DNA from: Thermomicrobiales bacterium
GTDB lineage: Bacteria > Chloroflexota > Chloroflexia > Thermomicrobiales > UBA6265
Assembly: GCA_020847015.1 (NCBI GenBank)
Contig: JADLCW010000093.1
Coordinates: 1 to 13,420, forward strand
DNA: 13,420 nt
Direction of reading: 5' to 3'
Shown here piece by piece: positions 1 to 7,802 of the stretch. The stretch's first letter is position 1, and each line of letters opens with the position of its first letter. The notes under the pieces are model-generated. The model saw nothing but the letters and a program-made list of their open reading frames with translations. It was not told where the DNA came from and searched no databases. The position numbers were made by a program, and so were the translations under genes.

Positions 1-1591
1 CGGGCTCGAAGCCGGCCCCCGTCTGGACAAGGCCGACTTCCTGGCCCACGACGACGAGATCTCGGGCTACATCCTCCACTGGGACGGCGAACCCAAATTC
101 AACAAGGAGATACCCACTTGGCGGCCGAACGCCAACTCCCCGATTCAGCCGCTGCCGATCCCGCCGATCAATATGGGAAACATGGTCGGCGGCACCAGTG
201 TCCACTACGGCACCCAAAGTTGGCGCTTCCGCGCCGATGATTTCAAGGTGCGTTCGACGACGGTGAAGCGCTATGGCGAAGCGATGCTGCCGAAAGACAC
301 GACGCTGGTCGACTGGCCGCTCTCCTACGAAGACCTGGAGCCGTATTACGACAACGTCGAGCGCCTGATCGGCGTTTCCGGGCAGGGCGGTTCGAACCCG
401 TTCGCCTCCCCGCGCGCCCGCGACTATCCCATGCCGCCGTTGGCGCCGTTCGGCTACGGCGAGATGGCGCGGCAGGGGATGCTGAAGCGGGACTACCACC
501 CCTTCCCGCAGCCAACGGCGATCATCAGCCAGGATTACGACGGCCGGCCGGCCTGCACGCTGTGCGGTTTCTGTGGGTACTTCGGCTGCTGGAACGATTC
601 CAAGTCGAGCACGTTGGTGTCGGCCATTCGTCATGCCGAAGAGACTGGCAAACTCGACATCCGCCCGAACAGCCGGGTGACGAAAATTCTCAGCAATGAC
701 AAGGGGCAGATCACCGGCGTCGAATATCTCGACGATCGCGGCCAGAAGCAGATGCAACCGGCCGGCGTGGTGATCCTGAACACCTACGTCTACGAGAACG
801 TGCGGTTGCTGCTGCTGTCGACTTCCGACTACTACAAAAATGGATTGGCCAACAACAGTGGCCAGGTCGGCAAGAACTACATGTCGCACGCCTATGTCTC
901 GCGGGCCGGGTTGTTCCCGGGCAAGGCGCTCAATCTCTGGTCGGGCACCACCGGGCAGGCCGTCGCCATGGACGACCTGAATGGCGACCACTTCGACCAT
1001 ACCGGGCTCGGTTTCATCCGCGGCGCGGTGATCTTCGCCAGCAACGGCGATCTGCCGATCGGCAAATCGCGGAGCGTCGCTCCCGGCGTGCCGCAATGGG
1101 GAGCAGCGTACAAACGCTGGCTCCATGAAAACGCCGACTCGGTTGGCGAGGTGTTCGCGCAGGTCGAGCCGTTGCCCTATACGACGAATTTCCTCGATCT
1201 GGACCCGAACAAGAAAGACCCAATCGGAATGCCGGTCATCCGAGTCACCTACGAGTTCAAGGAGAATGAGAACACCGCGACCACCTATATCGATGGCAAG
1301 CTCGCCGAGCTGATCCGGGCGATGGGCGCCACCGAATCCTGGCCCGGCTTCCCGGCGCGCACCCCCGTACCGGTCAACAGTCATGCCTATGGCGGCACCC
1401 GCATGGGCGACGATCCGGCGACCTCGGTGGTGGACAAGCACGGACTCGCGCACGAGGCGCCGAACCTGATGGTGCTGGGCGGCTCGGACTTCCCGGCCAG
1501 TTCCGGCTACAACCCGACCGAAACGATCGAGGCGCACGCCTGGTTTGCCGCCGAGCACCTGGCAAAGCATCTCAACGACATCGCCGTCTGA
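1..1591 (+). CDS. GMC-family FAD-dependent oxidoreductase (5' truncated by window edge)
   Basis: Partial gene. The frame is open from base 2 and stops with TGA at 1589-1591, leaving 529 visible residues; the start and the FAD Rossmann glycine motif lie left of the window. Visible residues open with LEAGPRLDKADF, the end of the FAD-binding beta-strand where the Glu contacts ribose. The GMC motif GGTSVHYGTQSWRF follows at about residues 61-74. A cysteine cluster C-x2-C-x2-C-x4-C lies at 185-196. The catalytic pair is His461 (in HAYGGTRMG) and Asn504 (in GYNPTETIEAH). The family oxidises sugars, sugar acids or alcohols by hydride transfer to FAD; the subtype resembles gluconate/glucose dehydrogenase flavoprotein subunits, where a Cys cluster can hold an iron-sulfur centre. 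The substrate cannot be told here. An ATG at 173 is internal, because the frame and homology-type motifs continue upstream. Family is certain; substrate and cluster are inference. Confidence 0.93.
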   Translation, partial: GLEAGPRLDKADFLAHDDEISGYILHWDGEPKFNKEIPTWRPNANSPIQPLPIPPINMGNMVGGTSVHYGTQSWRFRADDFKVRSTTVKRYGEAMLPKDTTLVDWPLSYEDLEPYYDNVERLIGVSGQGGSNPFASPRARDYPMPPLAPFGYGEMARQGMLKRDYHPFPQPTAIISQDYDGRPACTLCGFCGYFGCWNDSKSSTLVSAIRHAEETGKLDIRPNSRVTKILSNDKGQITGVEYLDDRGQKQMQPAGVVILNTYVYENVRLLLLSTSDYYKNGLANNSGQVGKNYMSHAYVSRAGLFPGKALNLWSGTTGQAVAMDDLNGDHFDHTGLGFIRGAVIFASNGDLPIGKSRSVAPGVPQWGAAYKRWLHENADSVGEVFAQVEPLPYTTNFLDLDPNKKDPIGMPVIRVTYEFKENENTATTYIDGKLAELIRAMGATESWPGFPARTPVPVNSHAYGGTRMGDDPATSVVDKHGLAHEAPNLMVLGGSDFPASSGYNPTETIEAHAWFAAEHLAKHLNDIAV

Positions 1592-1609
1592 CCGCTGGCC
1601 CCGGGCGGC

Positions 1610-1636
1610 GGCTGCCGATGCCGGTCATCGGCAGCC
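1610..1636. terminator. Hairpin between convergent genes, likely bidirectional terminator
   Basis: A perfect 11-bp inverted repeat (GGCTGCCGATG / CATCGGCAGCC) with a 5-base loop (CCGGT) sits 18 bases after the GMC stop and 40 bases after the rpiA stop, in the only gap between these converging genes. No clear T-run flanks it on either strand. Termination is inferred from stem strength and position. Confidence 0.65.
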
Positions 1637-1676
1637 CGGCCGTACTCGGGATCACCCGGTCGCCGCAGGGCCATCG

Positions 1677-2384
1677 TCAGAGCTGGGGAGTCGCCATGTT
1701 CGGGCGGGACATCAGCCGTACTGCGCCATCTGGTTCGGCGATCAGGGCGCGGCGGGCGATGCCGACGAACAACCCGTGATCGACGACGCCGATGACCTCC
1801 TTGATGGCGACGCCCAGCGCCGCCGGATTGGGAATCGGCTGCCGCGCGCAATCGAGGATGAAGTGGCCGCCGTCGGTGCGCGCCGGGCGGCCATTTTCGT
1901 CGCGCCGCAATGTCGCTTCCAATCCTAGATCGCGCAGGCGACGCTCGGTATGAGGCCAGCCGAAGGAAACGACCTCGGCCGGCAGCGAGAATCGCGTGCC
2001 CAGCACCGGGCTGAGTTTTTCCGACGAAGCCACGATCAGGTAATCATCGCAGGCCAGCGCCACCAGCTTCTCGTGCAGCAGCGCACCGCCGCCGCCCTTG
2101 ATGACATTCAGCTCGGGGTCGATCTCGTCGGCGCCATCGATACCCAGATCGAGCCGCTCCACCTGATTGAACGAGAGCAGGGGGATGCCTAGCTCGCGCG
2201 CCAGTGCTGCCGTGCGCGCCGAGGTGGCGACGCCGGAAACGCGCAGCCCGGCAGCCACGCGAACGCCGATCTCGCGCACCACGGCGGCGGCGGTCGTGCC
2301 CGTGCCGAGTCCCAGCAGCATGCCGTCGCGCACTTCGGCGGCGGCGACGCGGGCGAGTTCGGACAAGCGCGTGCTGCGATCCAT
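1677..2384 (-). CDS. rpiA: Ribose-5-phosphate isomerase A
   Basis: 235 residues, the usual RpiA size. It interconverts ribulose-5-phosphate and ribose-5-phosphate in the cytoplasm, supplying ribose for nucleotides. Motifs in order: GLGTGTTA at 25-32 (phosphate-binding loop, usually GTGST), the DGADEID segment with Asp83 and Asp86, and KGGGGALLHEK at 96-106 containing the expected catalytic Lys96 and Glu105. TDGGHFILD at 170-178 and VVDHGLFVG at 200-208 complete the signature. The start is the ATG at 2382-2384; an in-frame extension to 2543 would run back into pgl and lacks family-like sequence. The ribosome-binding site is weak (AGGT about 11 bases upstream). It is the last gene of the minus-strand operon, 61 bases after pgl. 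Its stop faces the GMC gene across a hairpin. Confidence 0.95.
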   Translation of the reverse strand: MDRSTRLSELARVAAAEVRDGMLLGLGTGTTAAAVVREIGVRVAAGLRVSGVATSARTAALARELGIPLLSFNQVERLDLGIDGADEIDPELNVIKGGGGALLHEKLVALACDDYLIVASSEKLSPVLGTRFSLPAEVVSFGWPHTERRLRDLGLEATLRRDENGRPARTDGGHFILDCARQPIPNPAALGVAIKEVIGVVDHGLFVGIARRALIAEPDGAVRLMSRPNMATPQL

Positions 2385-2445
2385 GGCGGCATCGTACCTG
2401 AATGGCAACCCCGGCGCGGCCCGGGCGCCTTCGATCCGGGAGGGA

Positions 2446-3219
2446 TTAGCGGATGACGGAGAGCCGGGCCGCCGCGGCGCGATCCACGATCCAGAGCAGA
2501 TCGCCGACCGGGCGCACGCCTTGCGCCGGCAGTCGGTCCACATCCTCCGGTCCTTCCAGCACCTCGGCCAGCGGTTCCGCCTTGGCGGCGCCCCCGATCA
2601 GAAACACCACCCGCCGGGCGGCGTTGATGAGCGGGTAGGTGAAGGTGATGCGCTGGGCATCGAGTTTGGTCACGAAATTATCGGTCACGATGCGGTCGGC
2701 AACCCGCAAGGCGGGAGTATGGGGAAACAGGGAGGCGGTGTGGGCGTCGTCGCCCATGCCCAGCAGAATGAGATCGAAGGCGGGCACGGCCGGCTCCAAG
2801 GCGCCGGTGGCGGCATGGATCGTCGCCGCGTAGGCGGCGGCGGCGTCGGCTGGCGACGGCAGCATGGTGTCCACCGGGTGGATGTGGGAGCGCGGAACCG
2901 GCACGTGGTCGAGGAAGATGCGGATCGCTACGCCAGCGTTGCTGTCCCGGCTATCCAGCGGAACCCAGCGTTCGTCACTCCAGAATACGGTCAGATTCGA
3001 CCAGGGTGTTTCGGTGGAGAACGGCGGGGCCGCCAGAAGGCGTCCCATCTGCTTCGGCGTGGAACCCCCGGAGAGGGCGACCAGCGCATCGCCGCGCCGA
3101 GTTACTGTCTCCCCGACCGCTTCGACGAATGTTTCGGCGGCGACGCGCGCCAGTTCGTCGGCATCCTCCACAAGGAGCAATCGACCACGATTATTGGGCA
3201 GAGAAATCGTTCCGGTCAT
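2446..3219 (-). CDS. pgl: 6-phosphogluconolactonase
   Basis: 257 residues, typical of the DevB/SOL-type lactonase. It hydrolyses 6-phosphoglucono-1,5-lactone to 6-phosphogluconate, step two of the oxidative pentose phosphate pathway. Motifs: LSGGSTPK at 49-56 (phosphate binding), FWSDERWVP at 79-87 followed by SN at 93-94, LGMGDDAHTASLFP at 153-166 (active-site loop), and a YPLINAARRVVFLIGG segment at 195-210. In the active-site loop the usual Gly before the catalytic His is Ala (DDAH rather than EDGH or PDGH). His160 is kept, so the enzyme is probably active. The ATG start overlaps the opcA stop (ATGA, 3216-3219), implying translational coupling. The stop is TAA at 2446-2448. Confidence 0.94.
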   Translation of the reverse strand: MTGTISLPNNRGRLLLVEDADELARVAAETFVEAVGETVTRRGDALVALSGGSTPKQMGRLLAAPPFSTETPWSNLTVFWSDERWVPLDSRDSNAGVAIRIFLDHVPVPRSHIHPVDTMLPSPADAAAAYAATIHAATGALEPAVPAFDLILLGMGDDAHTASLFPHTPALRVADRIVTDNFVTKLDAQRITFTYPLINAARRVVFLIGGAAKAEPLAEVLEGPEDVDRLPAQGVRPVGDLLWIVDRAAAARLSVIR

Positions 3220-4493
3220 GCAACGTCTCCATGAACCACCGCGTTCGGCGCGAGGGTTGTCGCAAAGGCGAGCGCAGCCTCGAAGGCAAGGTCGTGGCTG
3301 AACGCGCGCAACTCCTCGGCGAGCGCGGTCGCGGCGTTCGGCAGCAGGGCGTAGACCATCCGACGAGAGATCGGCGTTCCGGGGATCTGGGCGATGGTGG
3401 CGAGTTCGTCATGGGCGAAGCGCTCGATGCGGAAGGTTCCGGCCCGGCCGGCATCGGCGGACAGCACCAGCGCGGCTAATCCGCAATCCGCGATAGGGTC
3501 CGGAGCCGGGCGCACCGTCAGCACGACCTCGCGGCGATTGCCGGGTTTGCCGGCGCGCAAGGTGGCGCGCCAGATGCCCTCCTCGGCGCGCGAGCGAACC
3601 AGTTCGCCAGGTTGACTCCAACCCAGACGCGACCCGAGCCAACCGGCCAGCAGCAGCGCGCCCGTGAACCCGGTGCGGCCATCGCGCCCGGCGGCGCCGT
3701 AGAGAACTTGCACGCCATCCAGAGCGTCCAGAGCCGAGCGGGCGGCTGGAGCGTCAAAGAACTGGGCGGCGATTTGTCGCCATGGCCGCAAGCGCACCCA
3801 GGCGAAATCGCTGAGGCGCGGCAACCCGTTCGGCGTTTGCAGCAGCGTCGCCAGATTGCGCAATTCCTCGGCCGGATTGGGGCAGGCCGCAGTGTCGACG
3901 ATCAGGCGGTCGGAGATGCGGGTGAGATCGGCAAACAACTCGCTGCCGACCGTGGACGCGGACGCCCACCACAGGAAGTCAGGCAGATCGGCGACGAGCA
4001 GCGGCGAGGCGATGGAGGCGAGTTGCCGCTCGTTGCCGGCGTTGACCGCGACCGTGACCAGCTCGAACCGGATCGCCGGACGACCCTTGTTGGCCGGTTG
4101 CTCCAGCAGCGCCACGCGCACGTCCATGCCTCGCTCGCCGCCGGTTCGCTCGGGGTCGGCGACGAGAATCGTGGCCCGAGAAGGGGAGAGATCGGAGAGA
4201 TCCATCACCGTGCGCTCCGCCCGGGCCGCTTCGGCCCGGGTGCGCGCCACCGCGGTCAGATTGAGCGTGCTGGCCCGCGCCAACACTCCGATTGACCGCT
4301 CCGTCCCGCGCGGATGCTCCGGTTCCGGAGCCACGCTCGCGCTAACGTGCGCCCAGAGGCGGTTCAGTTCCTTGGTGATGACCCCGGCATCCACCACGTG
4401 AGCCTGCCAGGTGGCCTCGGGGATCGGGCGGGCGACCGGCCCGGGGCGACCGATCGGGACGGACGGGTGCTCGGCGTCGGTCGTCTGGCTCAT
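3216..4493 (-). CDS. opcA: Glucose-6-phosphate dehydrogenase assembly protein OpcA
   Basis: 425 residues. OpcA is an allosteric/assembly factor for glucose-6-phosphate dehydrogenase, studied in cyanobacteria and common next to zwf in Actinobacteria. Recognised by VITKELNRLWAH near residues 38-49, LVADLPDFLWW at 166-176, a short DRLIVDT segment at 195-201, and LSDFAWVRLRPWRQIAAQFF at 227-246, the most characteristic OpcA block. It has no known catalytic residues. Only two cysteines are present (204 and 337). The ATG at 4491-4493 overlaps the zwf TGA (ATGA); a longer frame to 4631 lies inside zwf and is rejected. Its own stop overlaps the pgl start, so zwf-opcA-pgl are chained by two four-base overlaps. 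That position supports a direct role with the zwf product. Confidence 0.92.
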   Translation of the reverse strand: MSQTTDAEHPSVPIGRPGPVARPIPEATWQAHVVDAGVITKELNRLWAHVSASVAPEPEHPRGTERSIGVLARASTLNLTAVARTRAEAARAERTVMDLSDLSPSRATILVADPERTGGERGMDVRVALLEQPANKGRPAIRFELVTVAVNAGNERQLASIASPLLVADLPDFLWWASASTVGSELFADLTRISDRLIVDTAACPNPAEELRNLATLLQTPNGLPRLSDFAWVRLRPWRQIAAQFFDAPAARSALDALDGVQVLYGAAGRDGRTGFTGALLLAGWLGSRLGWSQPGELVRSRAEEGIWRATLRAGKPGNRREVVLTVRPAPDPIADCGLAALVLSADAGRAGTFRIERFAHDELATIAQIPGTPISRRMVYALLPNAATALAEELRAFSHDLAFEAALAFATTLAPNAVVHGDVA

Positions 4494-6163
4494 GGTCGCC
4501 GCCAGGCGCGGCCGTCGCGCTCGATCATGGCGTCGGCGGCCCCGGGACCCCAACTCCCCGCTTCGTAAGGGAATAGCGGCGGCGACTCCGGCGCCGACCA
4601 GACATCGAGAATCGGCTGCACGGTGGCCCATGCCGCTTCGACCTCGTCACGGCGGGTGAACAGCGTCGGATCGCCCAGCATGGCATCGAGCAGCAACCGT
4701 TCGTAGGCGTCCGGACCTGCTTCGCCGAACGCGGCCCCGTACAGGAAATCCATGCGTACGGTGCGCAACTGGGTGCGCGCTCCCGGCCCCTGGGCGGCGA
4801 ACCGGATGGCGATGCGCTCGTCGGGCTGGATGCGCAGGCTGATCACGTTGGGCGGCAAGTCGAGTCCGACCATGGTTTGGAACATGAGATGCGGCACCCG
4901 CTTGAACTCGACGGCGATCTCGGTGACGCGGCGCGGCAGCCGCTTGCCAGTGCGCAGATAGAAGGGCACGCCGCTCCAGCGCCAGTTGTCGATGCCCAGG
5001 CGCAACGCCACGTAGGTTTCGGTGGTGCTGTCGGGGGCGACGCCGCGCTCCTCCAGATAGCCGGGGACGGCCTGGCCGCCGACGAACCCGGCCGTATATT
5101 GCCCGCGCACGACGTGAGCCGCGACCTGTTGTTCCCCCACCGGCGGCGCCACGGACCGCAGCACTTTCACCTTCTCGTCGCGTACGGCGTTGCCGTTGAA
5201 GAAGGCCGGCGGCTCCATGGCGACGACGGTCAGCAGTTGCAGCAAGTGGCTTTCCACCATGTCGCGCAACGCGCCGGCGTGTTCGTAATAGCCGGCCCGC
5301 CCTTCAACGCCGATGCTCTCGGCGGCGGTGATCTGCACGTTGTCGACGTACTGCCGGTTCCAGACCGGATCGAACAGGATGTTGGCGAATCGGAAGGCGA
5401 GGACGTTCTGAACCGTCTCTTTGCCGAGGTAGTGATCGATGCGGTAGATCTGCCGCTCGGTCAGCAGGATCGCCATTTCGGCGATCAGCGCGCGGGCGCT
5501 GGCGAGATCGTGACCGAACGGCTTTTCGATGACGACGCGGTGCCAACCCTGGGTCGGTTCGAGATAGTTGGCTTGCCGCTCCAGTGCTCCGGCCGCCGCC
5601 AATCCTTGCAGGATCGGGGAGAAATACGCCGGCCCGGTGGCGAGATAGAACAGGCGATTGCCCTGGGTGGGCACGGCCAGATCGGGCGCGCCGAGCCGCT
5701 CCGTGAGGGTGCGGTACGTCGCGGGGTCGTCGAACTCGCCGCGTACGTATTGCAACCGACGAGCGAACGGTTCCCAACTCTCCGGATTGACCGGCATCCG
5801 GGCATTCTCGGCGACTGCTTCACGCATCCGCTCGCGGAACATCTCCTCGGTCCAGTCCCGGTGGGACACGCCGACGATGGTGAACCCATCCGGCAGCGGC
5901 TGCCCGGTGAACAGATCGTAAAGCGAGGGCATCAGTTTACGGGCGGTCAGATCGCCGCTCACGCCGAAAATGATCATGGCGCAAGGCGCGGGCTGCCGCT
6001 CGGCGCTGTGATCGTGGAGCGGGTTCGGAGCGCCCTCGTGGAACCAGGCGTCGAATGGCTGCGCCCATGGCTCGCCGGCGCCCACACCATCCAGAGTGAT
6101 GGCGCCGCCGTCATGCTCGGCCGGAATGCGCCCAGGCTGGCGTGTGGTGTCGACCTCGGTCAT
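4490..6163 (-). CDS. zwf: Glucose-6-phosphate 1-dehydrogenase
   Basis: 557 residues, longer than the usual 480-515. It oxidises glucose-6-phosphate to 6-phosphogluconolactone with NADP(+), the committed pentose phosphate step. Motifs: IIFGVSGDLTARKLMPSLYD at 64-83 (nucleotide-binding fingerprint G-x-SGDL-T-x2-K), EKPFGHD at 213-219, RIDHYLGKETVQN at 241-253 (family active-site signature with substrate-binding Lys and His), and GALRDMVESHLLQLL at 297-311 with the likely catalytic His306. The start ATG at 6161-6163 has GGGAG nine bases upstream. Residues 1-61 are an extension rich in Pro, Gly, His and acidic residues before the Rossmann domain. It lies 34 bases after gnd and overlaps opcA by ATGA. 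Identity is certain; the role of the extension is unknown. Confidence 0.97.
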   Translation of the reverse strand: MTEVDTTRQPGRIPAEHDGGAITLDGVGAGEPWAQPFDAWFHEGAPNPLHDHSAERQPAPCAMIIFGVSGDLTARKLMPSLYDLFTGQPLPDGFTIVGVSHRDWTEEMFRERMREAVAENARMPVNPESWEPFARRLQYVRGEFDDPATYRTLTERLGAPDLAVPTQGNRLFYLATGPAYFSPILQGLAAAGALERQANYLEPTQGWHRVVIEKPFGHDLASARALIAEMAILLTERQIYRIDHYLGKETVQNVLAFRFANILFDPVWNRQYVDNVQITAAESIGVEGRAGYYEHAGALRDMVESHLLQLLTVVAMEPPAFFNGNAVRDEKVKVLRSVAPPVGEQQVAAHVVRGQYTAGFVGGQAVPGYLEERGVAPDSTTETYVALRLGIDNWRWSGVPFYLRTGKRLPRRVTEIAVEFKRVPHLMFQTMVGLDLPPNVISLRIQPDERIAIRFAAQGPGARTQLRTVRMDFLYGAAFGEAGPDAYERLLLDAMLGDPTLFTRRDEVEAAWATVQPILDVWSAPESPPLFPYEAGSWGPGAADAMIERDGRAWRRP

Positions 6164-6197
6164 GCGTCGCAGCTCCCGTCGTTCCGCCCGCCGTCGC

Positions 6198-7628
6198 TCA
6201 GTCGGTGGCCCACTCGGTGTGGAACACGCCTTCGCGATCCACCCGACGGTAGGTGTGGGCGCCAAAGTAGTCGCGCTGGGCCTGAATCAGATTGGCCGGC
6301 AAGTTCGGCTGGCGATAGGCGTCGAAATAGTCGAGCGAGGCGCTCATCGCCGGGCTAGGCAGCCCGGCGGCGCGCGAGATGGCGATCGCCGCCCGGCAGC
6401 CGGCCGCGCTCGCGTTGACGGCGTCGGTAATATGGGGGGCCAGCAGCAGGTTCGGCAGGTTCGGGTTCTCCGAGAACGCCTGGCGGATCGGATCCAGCAG
6501 TGCGGCCCGGATGATGCAGCCGCCTTTCCAGATGCGCGCGATTTCGGCCAGATGCAGATCCCAGCCGTAGGCCTCAGAGGCCGCGTGCAGGAGCGCCATG
6601 CCCTGCGCGTAGGAGGAAATTTTGGCGAAGTAGAGCGCATTCTCCAGATCGCCGATAGTCCGCTGGGGGTCGGCCAGTTTGGGGATCGCGTTCGGATCGG
6701 GGCCATGCAGTACGGCGCTGGCGCGCACCCGCTCCGCCTTGTGGCTGGACATGATGCGAGCGGTGACGGCGGCGTCGATGGTGGGCGTCGGCGTGGCGAG
6801 ATCGAGCGCGCTGATGCTGGTCCAGCGGCCGGTGCCCTTTTGCTCGGCGGCGTCCAATATCAGATCGACCAGGGGGCGTTTGGTTTCGGGATCGGGGAAG
6901 ACCAGCACCGCCGCCGTCACCTCGATCAGGTAGCTGGCGAGTTTGCCCTTGTCCCATTGCTGAAAGATGGCGCCCATTTCGGATGCGTTCATGCCGAGCG
7001 GGCCGCGCATGATGTCATACGTTTCGGCGATCAATTGCATGTCGCCGTATTCGATGCCGTTATGAACCATTTTGACGTAGTGGCCGCTGCCGCCGGGGCC
7101 AATATAGGTGACGCACGGCCCAGCGTCGGTTTTGGCGGCGATGGCCTCGAGCATCGGTTCCAGACGGTCGTATGCCTCCCGCGGGCCCCCCGGCATCAGA
7201 CTCGGCCCCCACAAGGCGCCTTCTTCACCGCCGGAAACCCCCATGCCAATGAAATTGAATCCCTTGTCAGCCAGATCGGCGGCGCGGCGCTCGGTGTCGT
7301 GGACGTTGGAGTTGCCGCCATCGATGATGATGTCGCCTGGGTCCAGGTAGGGCAGCAGTTCGGCGATGACGCCATCGACCGCGGCGCCGGCCTTGACCAT
7401 CAGAATGATGCGGCGGGGTCGCTCCAGATCGTTGACGAACTCTTCGATAGAGGTCGCGCCGCGGATGTCGCCCTCGTTCCCATGGGCAGCCATGAATTGC
7501 TGAGTGCGAGCGACGGTGCGATTGTAGACGGCGATCGAGAAGCCATTGCGGGCGATGTTGCGCGCGAGGTTCTCGCCCATCACCGCCAACCCGACGAGCC
7601 CGACGTGCCGTGCGTTGTCTGTCACCAT
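6198..7628 (-). CDS. gnd: 6-phosphogluconate dehydrogenase, decarboxylating
   Basis: 476 residues, full length for the long (dimeric) 6PGDH type. It oxidatively decarboxylates 6-phosphogluconate to ribulose-5-phosphate, giving NADPH. Motifs: GLVGLAVMGENLARNIARNG at 10-29 (dinucleotide fold), then YNRT at 35-38, consistent with NADP preference. IIDGGNS is at 101-107, MGVSGGEEGALWGPSLMPGG at 129-148, and KMVHNGIEYGDMQLI at 186-200 with catalytic Lys186 and Glu193. QKGTGRWT is at 263-270 and the C-terminal QAQRDYFGAHTYRR at 449-462. The ATG at 7626-7628 follows a purine-rich AGAGGGG stretch; an adjacent GTG codon (7623-7625) is an alternative start. A further in-frame TTG at 7673 would add 15 non-family residues. 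It is the first gene of the leftward operon and divergent from the HAF-repeat gene. Confidence 0.97.
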   Translation of the reverse strand: MVTDNARHVGLVGLAVMGENLARNIARNGFSIAVYNRTVARTQQFMAAHGNEGDIRGATSIEEFVNDLERPRRIILMVKAGAAVDGVIAELLPYLDPGDIIIDGGNSNVHDTERRAADLADKGFNFIGMGVSGGEEGALWGPSLMPGGPREAYDRLEPMLEAIAAKTDAGPCVTYIGPGGSGHYVKMVHNGIEYGDMQLIAETYDIMRGPLGMNASEMGAIFQQWDKGKLASYLIEVTAAVLVFPDPETKRPLVDLILDAAEQKGTGRWTSISALDLATPTPTIDAAVTARIMSSHKAERVRASAVLHGPDPNAIPKLADPQRTIGDLENALYFAKISSYAQGMALLHAASEAYGWDLHLAEIARIWKGGCIIRAALLDPIRQAFSENPNLPNLLLAPHITDAVNASAAGCRAAIAISRAAGLPSPAMSASLDYFDAYRQPNLPANLIQAQRDYFGAHTYRRVDREGVFHTEWATD

Positions 7629-7750
7629 CGCCCCTCTTGCGCAATGCCAAACCCGAGCGCGCCCGCGCGCCAAGGGTCAAGTGTAGCGCGGACGAGTCAG
7701 GAGGCAGGAGCAGTGCCGAGGGGCAGCATGAATGGGCGAGTGCTCGGCAG

Positions 7751-7765
7751 CGCCGGCAACCGGCG
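7751..7765. repeat. Small inverted repeat in the leader of the HAF-repeat gene
   Basis: CGCCGG, loop CAA, CCGGCG: a 6-bp GC-only stem located 25 bases before the ribosome-binding site. It could fold in the 5' leader, but stems this short are common in DNA of this composition. No function is claimed. Confidence 0.25.
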
Positions 7766-7789
7766 GCTCGTGATGCGCGGCTCGCCAAC

Positions 7790-7794
7790 AGGAG
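7790..7794 (+). promoter_or_regulatory. Ribosome-binding site of the HAF-repeat gene
   Basis: AGGAG ends eight bases before the ATG at 7803. It decides this start over the in-frame ATGs upstream (for example 7728), and places the start just before the positively charged, hydrophobic signal-peptide-like segment. Confidence 0.7.
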
Positions 7795-7802
7795 CCATTG
7801 CC

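Noticed and set aside
390..401. GGTTCGAACCCG resembling a tRNA T-arm
   Set aside because: It lies inside the GMC coding frame and no acceptor, D or anticodon stems could be arranged around it.
2167..6358. Long plus-strand open frames opposite rpiA, pgl, opcA and zwf (for example 2167-3234, 3612-4295 and 4877-6358)
   Set aside because: They are antisense to genes with complete family motifs. Their products are Arg/Gly/Gln-rich without domains; open antisense frames are expected at this GC content and codon bias.
7675..7680. TTGACC on the minus strand as a -35 box for the pentose phosphate operon
   Set aside because: No acceptable -10 hexamer lies 16-19 bases downstream; a single hexamer match is too weak to list as a promoter.
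6096..7802. Upstream extension of the HAF-repeat frame to give a 943-residue protein
   Set aside because: The extra part is antisense to zwf and gnd and has no recognisable domain. AGGAG plus a signal-peptide-like start place the real beginning at 7803.
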